A stretch of 64,000 nt of DNA, from NCBI GenBank assembly GCA_000231825.2, contig JH720334.1, positions 701,687 to 765,686 of the forward strand, given 5' to 3'. Positions 12,987-25,570 of this stretch are shown here, in pieces. Origin of the DNA: Tetrahymena elliotti 4EA. Its lineage: Eukaryota; Ciliophora; Oligohymenophorea; Hymenostomatida; Tetrahymenidae. Numbering within the stretch: the first letter of the stretch is position 1; every line of letters begins with the position of its first letter. The notes below the pieces were generated by a model. It was given only the letters and a program-made list of their open reading frames with translations. It was not told the DNA's origin and made no database searches. A program made the translations under genes and the position numbers.

Positions 12987-14762
12987 TCAATACATTTCGT
13001 TCATAGGGGTATTTTCTTCATAAGTGTCTTAAATCGTTTGTTCATATAATTTAACAGCTACTTTAGATTCACTAAATTTATTGTGGCTATTTTGCCTTTT
13101 ATCTTACCCTATTGATGATTAGGAATTATCACGAGAATCAAGCTAACGAGGTAACTAAGCAGTAGAAGAAACTTTTTAGTTGTATTACTAAATAAACTTT
13201 TCTCTATCTTCCTTAACATCCAATTATTAATGTGATCTTTCTTCAGCCTCATCAAAGTTTTAGAGAGAATTAATCTAAAGCTCATAATTTTATTCTTCTT
13301 GAACATGAGTAGGAGTAACATTGTAACCATAATAATCTTCATTATTTGGAAGTTAATTTCTTGTTTTGAGTTTTATTACACTGCTTGGAAGCAACTTTTT
13401 CTATTATCCTCCTAGCTAACTTTGGCTTGATACAAAATGAGTAAATGTTGTTCTTTGGATTTTTTAATTGCTAATTTATTTCTTTTCTTCTTCATAAGGT
13501 TATCTAAAAATTTGTTGTGCATTTTAATCTTAGTACAATTAGTTAGCAGTTTTTAGTATAATATTTTTGTTACTTTAACCTGATTGCAAAACTTCTTGAG
13601 AATATTGAGATTTGTTGTCAAAAGTTTTCAAATTAAATTCTTATGTAGAAGGTCTAACTGCAAAATTATTATTATACATTTTTTAAATATTAGTTTAAGA
13701 AGGAGGTTAACGAATTTTAGTTTATGATCTTTCAATACTAGTAATAGACATTTAGGCATCACTGCCTGCATTCTATCCTTATACATTCTTATTGTTTAAT
13801 GGTTTATTAGAAAACGATACATCATCTTGAAAGCCAACCTAATTCTTACCTTAATCTTATAGTTTATTCCCTTAGCTTTTTAAAAACGCTATTTCATCCT
13901 AAAGTTATTAGTTTGCTAGGGTTTACTTTTAAAGGCTTTCCTACAATTGCTAAACAGTTTAAAAATTTTCTTTTTACTAATTTTGTTGCTATTTTTCTTT
14001 ATCTGCTTATGTTTTTTTTTATTCTTCATTTTCATCTTATTCCTAACTTTTCTAATCTTATATTCCTTTTTTCTTCTAAAGCATTCTGGCAAAACTATTA
14101 TCCACATTTTCTATTATTGGTTTATCATAAGTAAAATTAGATGAAATGTAATTAGGAGTTCTACCAACAAAATCATCATAGACAAAATCCTCCTATTGCA
14201 TCAAGTAGTAGAGCTTTCTTGCATCAAATTTATGCATGACTTGTTAATGTGAAACAATAGGTTCGTATCTATTTTAATAAGCATTCCACTCATCTTTCAG
14301 CTCTTCCATTAAAACTAAATTATCATCCAATTCAGTAAACTCAATCCACCTTCTCAAGTGATTCTAATTGCTTTTTATATTCAATATAGGAGGATTAGGC
14401 TTAAAAGGGTCTCTAGGGTTTGCATAAATTGGATAGTGGCTACATTATGCACATCCGCCACTATAAGGAAAAGTATGCCTGCAACCTGGACGATAGCCTT
14501 CATTCATTTCTAATTCTCTATAAATGTAAGGGCTGACATCATACTTTTTAGTTAAATGCTCAAATACACTCATATAATGCTCTTTATTTTCTCGATAATA
14601 GTAATATGGTACGACTGCTGTTTTTTATTTAGTGTGTTTTGAATATTGAGGAATCGTTATTGTAGTATTTATTTTCTAATCTATTTCCTTTATCTTTTCC
14701 TTTATTTTATTAGCATAGTTAGATCTGGGATCTGTCTGCTATTCATTATCTTTATCAGCCAT
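12987..14762 (-). CDS. Gln-rich coiled-coil protein with Cys/His cluster, function unknown
   Basis: Single open frame of 591 residues in the ciliate code, ATG at 14762, TGA at 12989-12987, no intron needed. The N-terminal 230 residues are the folded-looking part. They are rich in aromatics and include CRHTFPYSGGCAQCSHYP, where three Cys and two His within 18 residues could bind a metal, followed by YANPRDPFKPNPP. Residues of about 240-300 (QKKTQADKEKQQQNQQ onward to LQDEIAFLKSQ) are predicted coiled coil. The rest is Gln/Asn/Ser-rich and probably disordered. I do not recognise a family. The many in-frame TAA/TAG codons explain why standard-code reading gives only fragments. It is divergently arranged with the gene at 15416. 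Confidence 0.8.
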
Positions 14763-15415
14763 TTATCCTCAGTTAATTTATTGGATTTGCCTTTTAAATT
14801 TTAAAACTGAAATCTAAATTTCTAAAAATGAATTTTTATTTAATATCTATTTGAAAAAGAATCTTTATTTAATTGACAATAATTATATCAATAAACAATT
14901 TATTTAAATTAATTATGTTCAGTATTTATCTAAGAATAGCAGCTTTCTTAGTTAGTTAATTTATATAAATTAATATTTCTAACAATTCAAAGTTTATTCC
15001 ATTCATTTAAGATCAATAAATTAAAACTACATATTTTATCTTTCAGTTGATATTTATAACCTTATTTCATTGTATTTTTATTAATTTTTTTTCTTCAACT
15101 CATAAAACACATTGAATTAAAAATTTTTAGAAAAATGGCTAATTTGAACATTAGAATTTAATTTCAATATCAATAAAAATAATAATAGTAGTAATAATTA
15201 AAGCATAGAAACGATGAGTAAAAAAGGTGTGTTGGTTAAGAAGCTAGAACAAAGTTATTTCTTATTAAACAGAGAATATTTATGATAATTAAAATTATTT
15301 TATGCTTTAATAAGTAGACATAAGCAATTATTAATTTAAGATTTGTGATATTTAATTAAGATATAAAGAAAATAATAATAAATAAAAATAGTAAGAGATA
15401 TTTATTTTTAGAAAA
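14763..15415. promoter_or_regulatory. Shared divergent 5' region
   Basis: 653 nt between two divergently transcribed genes, so it should contain both promoters. It is AT-rich with (AAT)n-like stretches near 15175-15200 and 15370-15390. No specific motif can be assigned. Confidence 0.45.
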
Positions 15416-17173
15416 ATGGCAGAAAATCTAGGTAAATACTCTAAAATCAAGTAGTATTTTAAGAAATTTAACAAAGCTAATTAGAATGATTTATAGGAAC
15501 TGAAGAAATTAAAAGAAGAAAGCAAAATTTTTTAGTTTGAAAAGCCATAAAAGATTAGAAATCAATCAGTTTAGGAAACGCCTAAATAGGTCGATTAAAA
15601 TGCCATAAGATATATAAGAGATGTAAAATCAAATAATAATCTTGAAAATCAAGGAAATCAAAACACAATGAAAGATATTTTCAGAACTTAAGAAGTGAAT
15701 CTAAACAATTAAGACGACAAATCTTAATCATAAGAACAGGATGAATAAATATAAGAAAATCCATCAGAGAATAATTAAGTTAATTAGCAATAAGGTTAAT
15801 AAGATGAGAGGCAAGGACCTTAGTAAATTCCATAATAAAATGAAGCAATTATTAATAAGATATAAAATAAAGATGAAAATAAATCTGGTTTTAACAAAAA
15901 TAGTGAAAGATAAGATAATTAATTCTTTAAAAGTGTATAAAATACAGTAAATAATACTAATTTTTCTTAAAATAACTATGAAAATAATAATAATAATTAC
16001 AATAATAATGAAAATTCTAATTACAACAAGTAAGATAAACCCCAAATAGAAATAGTCGAACCTGAAGTTCCTAAATTCATAAATGTTTTATAATTTAATG
16101 AGAATGTTTTATTTATAGATGAATAAAGTGTTTATTTATAGAGAAAGCAAGGTTTATCTTAAAAGAAACAATAAGAATTATTTTTGGTATTTTAAGATGA
16201 ATCTTCAGAATTAAGTATAGAAAGGCTAAAAAAAATTTACTAATTGCCATAGTCAAGCAAAAAAAATTACTCAATAATTAATGCTACTCCACACGATACC
16301 ATTTTATGCTTGCAAATATTTGAAGAAGACAGTAAAAATGCAGAAGATTCAGGATATGGTTTTGTGTTTTTAAATTTTATATATGATAAAAATGAGAAAA
16401 TACAAAGCATATAAGCATAAATGATAAAGTAAATTGACACAAAACCTATTAAGTGCTTTTAGTTAGACATAAAATAGGAAATCTTTTTCTATTCAGTTGA
16501 ATCAGGCTATTTATTTTGCTTTGGCTTTGATTTGTCCTTAAAATTTTGCTATGAAGTTCCTGGTAAGTAGCATATAACATCATTCTTTTATGATAGCTCT
16601 GATCGAAGTGATGTGTTAGTATTTTCTACAAACAAGGGTGCTATTTATAAATTAAGATTTGTATTTATACCTGAGTTTTAGATCGTTTAGTTAGACGATA
16701 TGAGAAATTTGGTTGATGCCTAAACAATAAATTATTTAAGTTTGAGCTTTGACAAATAAAGTTTTCTAGTGCTACACACTAAAAATTAAAAAAGCTAAGC
16801 TACTGTATTTTTATATCCATCTTTTAAAAAATAACACAGTTTTGAGACTATAAATTCAAATTAATACATATCAATATATGATTTTGTTTTGAGTTACACT
16901 TAAACTAATTTGAATTATTAATTCTTTGGTTTGCTTAATGGAAACCAAATTGCAATATACTGCTATGAATTATCAGATAATGTATTACTTAAATAAAACT
17001 TAATATATACTAGGTAAATAGGTTTTTCTCCAAATTATATCTATTTCTCTTTGGATGGCTTTGCTTCGAAATTGATTAGAATATATTATAGCAATCCTGA
17101 TTAAGTTAGTTAAGAAACTTCTCAAAATATATGTAGACTAATTTTAGATCACATAGATCCTAAATTTTAATGA
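15416..17173 (+). CDS. Hypothetical protein, low-complexity N-terminus, possible beta-rich C-terminus
   Basis: Single open frame of 585 residues (ATG 15416, TGA 17171-17173). The first ~210 residues are Gln/Asn/Lys-rich and include a run of Asn from AAT codons around 15975-16020. The remainder is better composed, with alternating hydrophobic/aromatic stretches such as EIFFYSVESGYLFCFGFDL, VLVFSTNKGAIYKLRF and FFGLLNGNQIAIYCYEL. Their spacing (a strand pair plus a small-residue turn, repeated) resembles beta-propeller/WD-like blades, but no canonical WD dipeptides are seen, so this is only a suggestion. No signal peptide or membrane helix is evident. Function unknown. Confidence 0.72.
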
Positions 17174-18064
17174 TAATCTCTTCTCTAAAATGAATTCAAT
17201 ATTTGCAATTAATAATTTTATTTTTATAAATTTGTATTTTTGTATTACTTGTTACCATATTTTTCAAACATTAAATAAAATCTACAAAACAATTAAACTT
17301 TTGTGAGAATAAAATAGAGTTAAAAAATATTTTTATTTTATTTATTTCAAATAATCTTTGATTTAATATTTTTAAATAATTGTAAAAATCACAGAATAAT
17401 AATTTGACAATTTCTCTTTTATTTATATGAGCCAACCTTTTCTTATAAAAAAAATTTTTTTTTTTACTTTTAATCTAATTAGTAATAATTAGTAAGACAA
17501 AAAATCAAAAACATAAAAAAGAAACAAGAATTAAAATAAATTAAAAAATATTTGAAGTATGTCTATTTGATTAATTTCTACTTCGTTTGTCTGTCTAAAA
17601 TAGAAAAGTATTTAATAGCCTTAATAATATAATTAAGTTTTAGTTTAATCAATCTTTTTATCAAAATTAAAAATTTGCTATTTAACAATGAATAAAGAAA
17701 TGTTTCAGAAATATTTTAAACTTAAATTTCTTTTTTTCTAGAAGATATTTTAGTTTTTTTTAATCATAAAATAAATTGACATTGTTTCTTTATAGTTAAT
17801 TCATAGATTTATTTAACAAAAGTGAGTTAAAGAAGTACATTTTAGGATTTTCTACTAATTAAATAATAAAATTTGTTTGTTTAGATGAATGAATTATTAA
17901 TATTGTAGAGAAGTATTGAATATAAATTTTGTTTTTGGATTTGAAAAAGGTTTTTTACATATAAATTATTATTAATTAATTACAAATTAGTAAAGAGAGA
18001 CGCTTAGTTTAAGTATTAAAGCCTTTAGGGAAAGATTTATTTTAGTTAAGTTTTACAAATTTGA
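17174..18064. other. AT-rich intergenic region
   Basis: 3' UTR of the preceding gene and 5' side of the next. No coding frame or structured element was seen. Confidence 0.6.
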
Positions 18065-19135
18065 ATGAGTAGCAGTGATGAAGAAATCACTAAAAATAGA
18101 AATATTTCAACTACATAATATAGTCCTTAATTGAGACCTCACTCTTCATTTAGTAATGGTCTTTGTTCATACTGCAATTCTAATTTAGTTGGAGGCAAGT
18201 TATTAAAATCTAGCAAAAGCAATTTGTAAATAAGTAAATCTCAGCATATTTAAGACACTTACTTTGGAAGTGGATAGAACTACAAATTTAAAAAGAATGA
18301 GATTTCTGAATTTGAGAAAAAAATGAAAAAAGCTAGCAAAGAAATAGAAAGATTAAACCGTATTGTAGCTGATTAAGCAATAGAATTAGAAGCTTTAAAT
18401 TTTGTCAAGTAAATGTCATAGTATGAAGTTGATATAGTCGTTATCCAAGAAAATTAAAAATTAAAAAAGGAAATAGAAGATTTAAAAGAATAATTAAACT
18501 AAATTACTCATCATGAATCTCAAGCCGATAATAGCGAAACGTTTAATTACTGGAACGATAGAAAAGATATGGAAAAAATATAAATGGATTTCTCTAATAT
18601 AGGTATTTATTTATTTCATAATACTATTTGTGTTAGTTGAAGCTTACTTTAAAAAATTGTGATTGAAGCAACAATTTAATGTTATAATTATTTAAAACAG
18701 TTGATCTAGATGAAAATGGAGATATCAATAACGATAATTTTAATTTAGAATATGGAATTAATCGTATTGATGAAATTAAAAAGCTGCTACTAGAAGAATA
18801 TAAATTTTATAAACACCTGTAATCAGAAACTAATTTAAATTAACATATAGAGGAATATAACAAGAAGCGCAATGAGCTATTAGCTGTATTCAGTAAACTT
18901 TAATGCTCTCTATTCCCTCTGTTCTCACCAATAAATGAAAAGGTATTTATTTATTATTAAAATTATAATCTTAAAGTTAGTAAATCATACAAAAATAAAT
19001 ATCAATCAATTTTTTTAAAAATTTTATATTTTAATAAAGAAAGTACTGAATATAAGCCGTAAGTAAAGTGTCTTTTGCGAAGATGTTACACCATCAAATA
19101 AATCTACACTTGAAATAAAAATCCAAGCTAATTGA
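18065..19135 (+). CDS. Coiled-coil protein with N-terminal CxxC, function unknown
   Basis: Three exons (18065-18602, 18701-18942, 19040-19135) give 291 residues; both introns (98 and 97 nt) have GT..AG ends and phases close exactly. The N-terminus is Ser-rich and contains GLCSYCNSNLVGGKLL, a single CxxC pair. Residues of about 90-175 are a strong coiled coil (FEKKMKKASKEIERLNRIV and following heptads), and a second helical stretch starts at INRIDEIKKLLLEEYKFY. The C-terminus after the last intron is KVLNISRKQSVFCEDVTPS. No recognised domain. Likely a structural or adaptor protein by composition only. Confidence 0.75.
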
Positions 19136-20265
19136 ACATGAAGAACACATTTTGTGTAATAAACTAAGATTAAAACATTTATATAATATTGATTTTTAAA
19201 GCAGAAAAACAAGCTATTTGGAGAAATCAAAAATAATTGATTTATTTTTTGGCCAGCAAAAAATTCCAATATAAAAACTGAATTTAAAATTTTATAAAAT
19301 CCATATATAATAATATATTAACATCCTAAATACTAAATAATTAGATAGAATTATTTACTAAATTGATTTTAATTACTAACTTATTCTTAAGTAGATATTT
19401 ATTTTATCATATTTATAGTATTATTATTTTACTATTCTTACCATTGTTTTTATTATAATTAATTAACTATTGCTTATTTTAGCTCTTTCTATTGATTAAA
19501 TTCAAAAAAAGATAATTGTTCAATAGTAAAAAAGAGTTAATATCTTATTAAATATATATTAAGCTGTTTATTGAATTAAATTATTTTGTATAAGATAGAA
19601 TTATGTACAAAATTTATTCTAATAAAAAACTTATTCTTAAGCAGAGATTTTATCATATTTAGGATATTACTTTCATTTTTATCATACTCAACTAACTGTC
19701 ACTTATTTTAGTTCTTAATGTTTATTATTTCTACAAAAAGATATTTTTTTTTACTAAAGAGAAAAAAAAAGATTTAAAAAATGATCTTATTTGAATTAAA
19801 TTATTTGTAGCCAATATAATCAATCATTTACTAATTTGATTTTATTAAACAACTAAATAGATGATTTATTTTCTTTAACATCATTTTATATATAAGTTAA
19901 TCATTTAGATAATAAACTTTATTTTATTTAAAAAACACTAATGATTCAAAAAGTGAAATTAGTTAAAAACTTTAAAATATATGATAAATTTCCAGTTATT
20001 TATTATTTGTATAAAATTATTTCTCAAATTTTCATTATTTTGGTTGAAATTTCTTGTTTTAATTTTTAAAATAAAAAAAACATTTTGTAGATTTAATAGA
20101 CTTGCATAAAATAATTTCGAATTGGTTATGAAAAATAAAAAATAAACTTAATATTTGTGAAAAAATAATTAATTGTTTAATATTTATTTTTTTCAGTAAT
20201 TATATACAATAGTTTTTATTTAGGTTTGAAAAAATTAAAATTTTTAAAATTTATTTCATATTTTA
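19136..20265. other. Intergenic region with degenerate repeats
   Basis: Convergent intergenic DNA holding two 3' UTRs and the ~250-bp degenerate repeat listed separately. No gene was seen. Confidence 0.6.
19340..19880. repeat. Degenerate tandem repeat, ~250-bp period
   Basis: Two units share a series of elements in the same order. TTATTCTTAAG occurs at 19381 and 19631, followed in each by AGAT..TTTTATCATATTTA, then ATTATTCTT/TTTTATCAT-type T-rich DNA, CAACTAACTGTCACTTATTTTAGTTCTT (second copy) or its diverged counterpart ACTATTGCTTATTTTAGCTCTT (first copy), and CAAAAAAAGATA. A third partial unit starts near 19800 (TCATTTACTAATTTGATTTTATTAAA). The copies are well diverged, so this is an old local duplication; there is no coding frame. 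Confidence 0.55.
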
Positions 20266-22096
20266 TCATTATAATTTACTGACAGTTTCTAATGATAGGA
20301 TTTAAGTAATTAGATCTAATTACTTGTTATTGTCCTCATATTCCTTAATGAATTCTGTATTTTTTTCTTAAAACTTTAATCTAGGTAAGAAATAGTAGGT
20401 GTTAAGAACTGTGTTAACATAAAATATTTCTTTGAATGCATTTTTTCTCTTTAAAACCTCTTTTAATAAATTCAAGTAGATCTATCTTATTTTTAATTAC
20501 TTTATTTGACTATTTTTTATTGCCATACAAGCTTATCTTATACTAATCAACCCAAAAGTTTTTTATTGTTCATTTGCTTGGTTATTACTGATTATGCACA
20601 TACCTTAGATTAATAGTCCATCTATAAACTATATTTATTAAAAAATTATCAATATACTTTTTTAATTTTATGTATTACTTATTCTGATGATTATCCGAAG
20701 TATTTTTCTACATTTTTAATATATTACTCAGACAAAATGCTTGCTTTTTGTAAATTAGTTAAAGCAAATTATAATACAATGATATGGGCTTAAGTTTCAT
20801 AATAGAGGCGAGTTTTAGTTTTTTTCTACTTTTCCATCTCTAAAGAGTTTGCATTTAAAATTTTGAAGGCACTCTAAAAATCGTTTTCTTCTATAAGTTA
20901 AACTGCTTTTAGATTCAAAGCTTTCCATACTATTTCATTTTATGAGTCTGCAGATTTTTATAAAATCTTTTGATAAATTTAAAATAATTTACAAATTTAA
21001 TATGCCTTCTCAAATCAATTAAAATTACCTCAAAACAAGAATTAAGACTTTGGATAGAGTCAAAATGTTTTCCTAGTAAGTTCATAACTAAACTGTCATA
21101 ATAATAGAGTATAGATTACTAATTATGATTTTTGCCATCAGAATTTTCGAGAATTTATTACATTTATAAAACCCTGGTCTATGCTAAATCAAAATCAGCT
21201 GTATATTAACAAATATTAACACACTCTTAGTAGAATTCAAAACAGAGCTAAGAATGAGTTTCGCTTAATCCTTTTTAATCAATTAATTACTCACACCTTT
21301 ACATATCTTCTATTGCAGAAGCTATTTACTAAAGTTCTACTTATAGTTTTATCTTCTAAATATAAATTTCTACTTTCAAACAAATCAAATCTAAAATAGC
21401 TTCATCTTGGTCTCCAATAGATTCAATTAATGCACTAGCTTATTAAATAGTATTGAAACTCTCACCAAGTTCTTCAGTCTTGTAATAGAGTCTACTCTCA
21501 AGTAGATTATGTTTTAAAATTTATATTTAATTCATTTTCCCATTTTCTTTATACTCTTTAAGTTCTTCCAAAATCTCAAAAGCCTCATTACCATTTTTTT
21601 CTGGATTTATCAACTAAACACTAGCAAGGTCTAGTTTAAAGGAAATCAATTCACTCAATATAAAATTTGCATCTAGTATCTCAGTTTCAGCATCTTGCTA
21701 TTCTCCTTATTCATATTTATTCAACTGATTAGTTAAATAAGTAATGCAGTCTTCATATAAAGTAACAGCTTCCTCATAATCTCTTTTATAAATCAAAAAT
21801 TAGCATAATTTTTTGTAATCAATTTAGAAATCTTTATAAAATTCTTATTTCTCATGCTTTTCCTTGGTTTTGATAATTTTAACTTAAGTTAAAACCATTT
21901 GATTAAAGTTATTTTTTCTTATATATCCATTCAATTACTTCTAAAAATCTTGTAATTTCTTTTCAGTACTACCAAATCTACTGAATTAAAACTATGGGAC
22001 CTACTATAATTTAATGTTTCTATAAACTAACTGCTTATTTATTTAGTTATTCTAAAGAAGCTTACAAAAATTAATGACTTTAAATATATTTTTCAT
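20266..22096 (-). CDS. Helical TPR-like protein, possible organellar presequence
   Basis: Four exons on the minus strand: 22096-21295, 21198-21029, 20966-20679 and 20628-20266, 540 residues, TGA at 20268-20266. The first donor is GTGAGT (21294); using it restores the frame into ADFDLAQTRVLQ. The N-terminus MKNIFKVINFCKLLQNNQ continues with basic, Gln-rich residues and no early acids, compatible with a mitochondrial presequence (weak). The body is almost wholly helical with TPR-like helix pairs: KRDYEEAVTLYEDCITYL, ADFDLAQTRVLQMQQILE, DSLVMNLLGKHFDSIQSL, IVWKALNLKAVQLIEENDF and so on. TPR proteins are scaffolds; the partner is unknown. Family assignment rests on pattern, not on a close match. 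Confidence 0.72.
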
Positions 22097-23281
22097 TTTA
22101 TAACTATTATTGTAATTTAGAATAGTTTGAAAGTTAGAATCTTATTAATTTTTTTGATTGTGGAGTCAAAATTTATTTTTTTTATATACTTTCCAAAATG
22201 ATTAAAACTATTGAATATTAGTCAAATCCAGTATTAAAATATCTCTATCTATTTTTGTATTTTTATTCTAAAAATAAAATAGTTTAAAATCATCAATTTA
22301 ATAATTTTCATTTTTTTTTGTTTAAAATTAGTTTTTATGATATAATTTGAAACACATAAATTTAGATAATTTTTCCTATTAAAGTTAAAAATTTTAATTT
22401 TTAATTAATTAATAAAAATTAATTTTAATATTTAAATTTAAGTTAGAAAAATAAATTATTTTAAATTTAAAGAATTTTTATTTTAAAAGAGATTAGAAAT
22501 GAATGTTGAAGCTATGTAATTTTACTCTTCTTTGATAAAATTTCTAAGAAAAAAAAGAAGATCTAAATTTTGAATTATTTATGATAATTAGTTTAAAAAA
22601 CAAACGTGATGTTATGAATAAGTTTAATAGATTTAGTTCATTATGATAGGATTCCTATTTATAATATGTTAAAAAATTTAGTAAGCAGCAAGCACATTAA
22701 GTAAAATTAATAGATTATTTATTATGGTATCAATGGTTTTTAGAAGTTACAATTACTTATTATTACTATTAAAAATTGATAAATAAAAAATATTTTGTAA
22801 TTTTAGCTGGTATTATTTTTTAAGATATTCTTAATAATAATTTGAGGATGGAATTAGATTGTATTATTTTAAAGTGGATTATTTTTATCTTGGTTGGTTG
22901 TAAATGAATATTATTAGAATCAATGAACAATTAAAATCATCATAAATTTTATTTGGTAAGGCATTGCTCAAATTAATAATTAGGAATTTGATTGGCTGAA
23001 AACTAAGAGAATTATAATGCCTTTTTAGAAAAAATATTAATAATTAATAATTAAGAAGATATCCAATAACATACGATTATATTTGGGAGAGAAAGATATT
23101 TGTAATTTATTAATTTACTCAACTAATTATTCAGTTTTAATGTGAGTATTTTATCATCTTATTATAATTAATAATTAAGCAACGTTAGTATTTTTTAGAC
23201 AATAATTAAAAATCTTCCAAAAATTTCAATTAAAAAGTAAAAAATCCACACTTAGAAACAATATTTTAAACAAAGCAAAAA
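22097..23281. other. Divergent intergenic region
   Basis: About 1.2 kb between divergently transcribed genes; it must hold both 5' regions. It is AT-rich, with repeated TTAATAATTAATAATTAAG-type stretches near 23040 and 23165. No gene was seen. Confidence 0.6.
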
Positions 23282-24542
23282 ATGTACGATTATAACTCTA
23301 CAGAAGAAGTTTAGGTTTTAGAAGAAAAGTTAAAGTCTTATCAATTCCCATACTGCTCCAAAGGTGGTGATCACACAGCACATTAGCTAAATAAAGTAGA
23401 TATAATAATTGTTTTCGAAATTAAAATTCCAAAATTAAATTAATACATATGAAGATAATCTTAATCTTAATTTAACTTCATTTTCCTTTGATGACAAAAA
23501 TAGTTTTGTATTGATACTAAGTGCAGAAAAGATCAAATTCTTGAACCTCATTGCATTATATGTGAAGAATATAGAACACACAACACTCCTACTCATGTTA
23601 CAAAGCCTTTGAAATTAGCCATCAGAGATTTGATTACTTAAGTATGTGAATCAGAAGAGGACAAAAAAGTTGAAGATGAAATTGAAATCAATTTATTAAA
23701 AATTGCATAAGATTATAAGGTAATAAAAATCCTTTCAAAGCAATTAATAAATAAGCAAAAAAATTATTTTAGATATTAATTCAAATGATTTTTATTTTTG
23801 AGATTATTTTTATGAAGAGGATTTAATTTTTTATGGTATATTTTAGGCATTAGCAGATAAACTTTATAAGCTTTCTGATGATGCTTATGCAAGTTTAGAC
23901 ATTTACCGTTTAACTATGAGTAAAGAAAGCCCTAAGAAGAGAGAAGTTAGATAGATTCTTTATGAATTGCTTTCAAATGAATAGGAAACCAATTTGAGAA
24001 CAAGTTTGAAAAAATTAGTTCCTTTGACTATGATAGATAGAGGAACTCTAATAGTTACTGATGAAGTAAACATGTCAATTAAAAGAGCTGTTGAATCTAA
24101 TAGTGATAAATACATCTAAATTATGCGTGATTCACTTCGTAGACTCTCTTAATTAACAGAAAGTCTCTTAGAAATAAGTATCTTAGAGGGTTATGAAGAA
24201 ATGAATGGAAATCTTAAAGCAGAAGATATGGATGGATATGAAACATTCAATAGTACTACATAAAATGGAAATGGTGCTTAGTAAAATTCTAATGGAGCTT
24301 CTTCACCTGATAAAAACTAGACTTAAAAGAGAGAAAGAAGAAAAAAGAATTTAGAAGAAAAGAGAGTTTTCTTAGAAAAAGAAATAGAATAGCATATAGT
24401 CAAGTGCAATAATAAAAATTGTGAGGAAGTAAAACCTAATAAAGGTATTGGATCATGGAGAATCACAGACTGCTACTATGGCAGAAAACTTAATGAAGAA
24501 TGGTTGAAAGTTTTAAATCATCTTTAATATGAAGCTCATTGA
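23282..24542 (+). CDS. B-box-like zinc-binding protein
   Basis: Three exons (23282-23395, 23504-23719, 23847-24542), 341 residues, all introns phase 0. The N-terminal 70 residues carry a spaced Cys/His set: Cys25, His31/His34, Cys40, Cys45, His54-Cys55, Cys58, His64, His69 (FCIDTKC, HCIICEEY). This is the layout of a B-box zinc finger, a protein-interaction module that binds two zincs. It is followed by a long helical region (about 85-200, for example KIAQDYKALADKLYKLSDDAY), as expected for the coiled coil after a B-box, and a Gln/Asn-rich linker. No RING domain precedes it, so it is not a classic TRIM ligase. The C-terminus has another Cys pair (KCNNKNCEEVKP). Precise partner unknown. Confidence 0.8.
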
Positions 24543-25570
24543 TTGAATATTTATTTATATATGTATGCATTTTGCTAAATATTTCATTTTCAATTAATTT
24601 TTTTAAGTTCTTTTTATTTACTTGAAGTATTCATATTTTTTTCAAACAAAAATGATTCATTTCCAATTTCTCATTTTAATTTTAAAATTAGAGTTTTTAT
24701 AGCAGATTTTTTCATATTTTGATCAAAAAAATATTCATGAAAACTTAATACTGATGGTAACTATGAATTATTTTCACTAACAAACTTTCATCAAATAAAC
24801 AAATAGCTTTATATCTAGCTAGTGATCTACAACTATTATTAAATCTTAAAAACAAATTTAGTTGTAAATCAAAATAATTAAAATTTAAATGACTTTAGTG
24901 AAAATATTTTGAAAAAATTAATTCACATAAAATAAATTTTATTTTCAATGCTACAGATATATCGTGTAAAGTATCTCTCCTATTTTTATTTTATTTACAT
25001 TCAATATTAAATATTAATCAATTTTCAAATAAAACTAAATAATTAATGTTAATTTATTTAAAATATTTAGAAATTTAAAATAGTTATTATTTATTTAAAT
25101 TATTTTTCAAAAAAAATCGTAAAAGTAAAATATATTTTAAAATTTTTAACTTTTAAATGTTTAGTATCTTTTTCTTCCTTTTATTTAAGAAAATGAAACA
25201 ACTTTAATATAAGCCTAGTAGATCTATTTGATGCAATCAACATTCCTAAAAATATTTAATTAAGTTACACTTAAATAAATTGAAACACAAAAAAAATTAA
25301 ATGACAATTAAAAATCACTATACTTGATCCAGTCCGTCATTTTCAGTAATAAATAAGCAAAGTGGATATATAATATTTAAATTTTTAAAATTTACTATAC
25401 TAATAAAATAGAAATTAAACAGAAAACTGGATAATGAATATCCATTCAATAGATAAATTGTCTATCTTAAATAGTAAATTGAAAAACTATTATCCTCTAA
25501 TCTAATTGTGCAATAAAGAAAATCTTTGATTTAAATTTTATAGAAAGTAGAAAATACTCATTTATCAAAA
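24543..25570. other. AT-rich intergenic region
   Basis: Nothing recognised beyond 3' and 5' untranslated sequence; stop codons (TGA) occur in all frames. Confidence 0.6.

Noticed and set aside
13913..14144. Hydrophobic plus-strand frames and a Lys-rich minus-strand frame
   Set aside because: All are alternative frames of the 591-residue minus-strand gene; the correct frame is open for 1,776 nt in the ciliate code.
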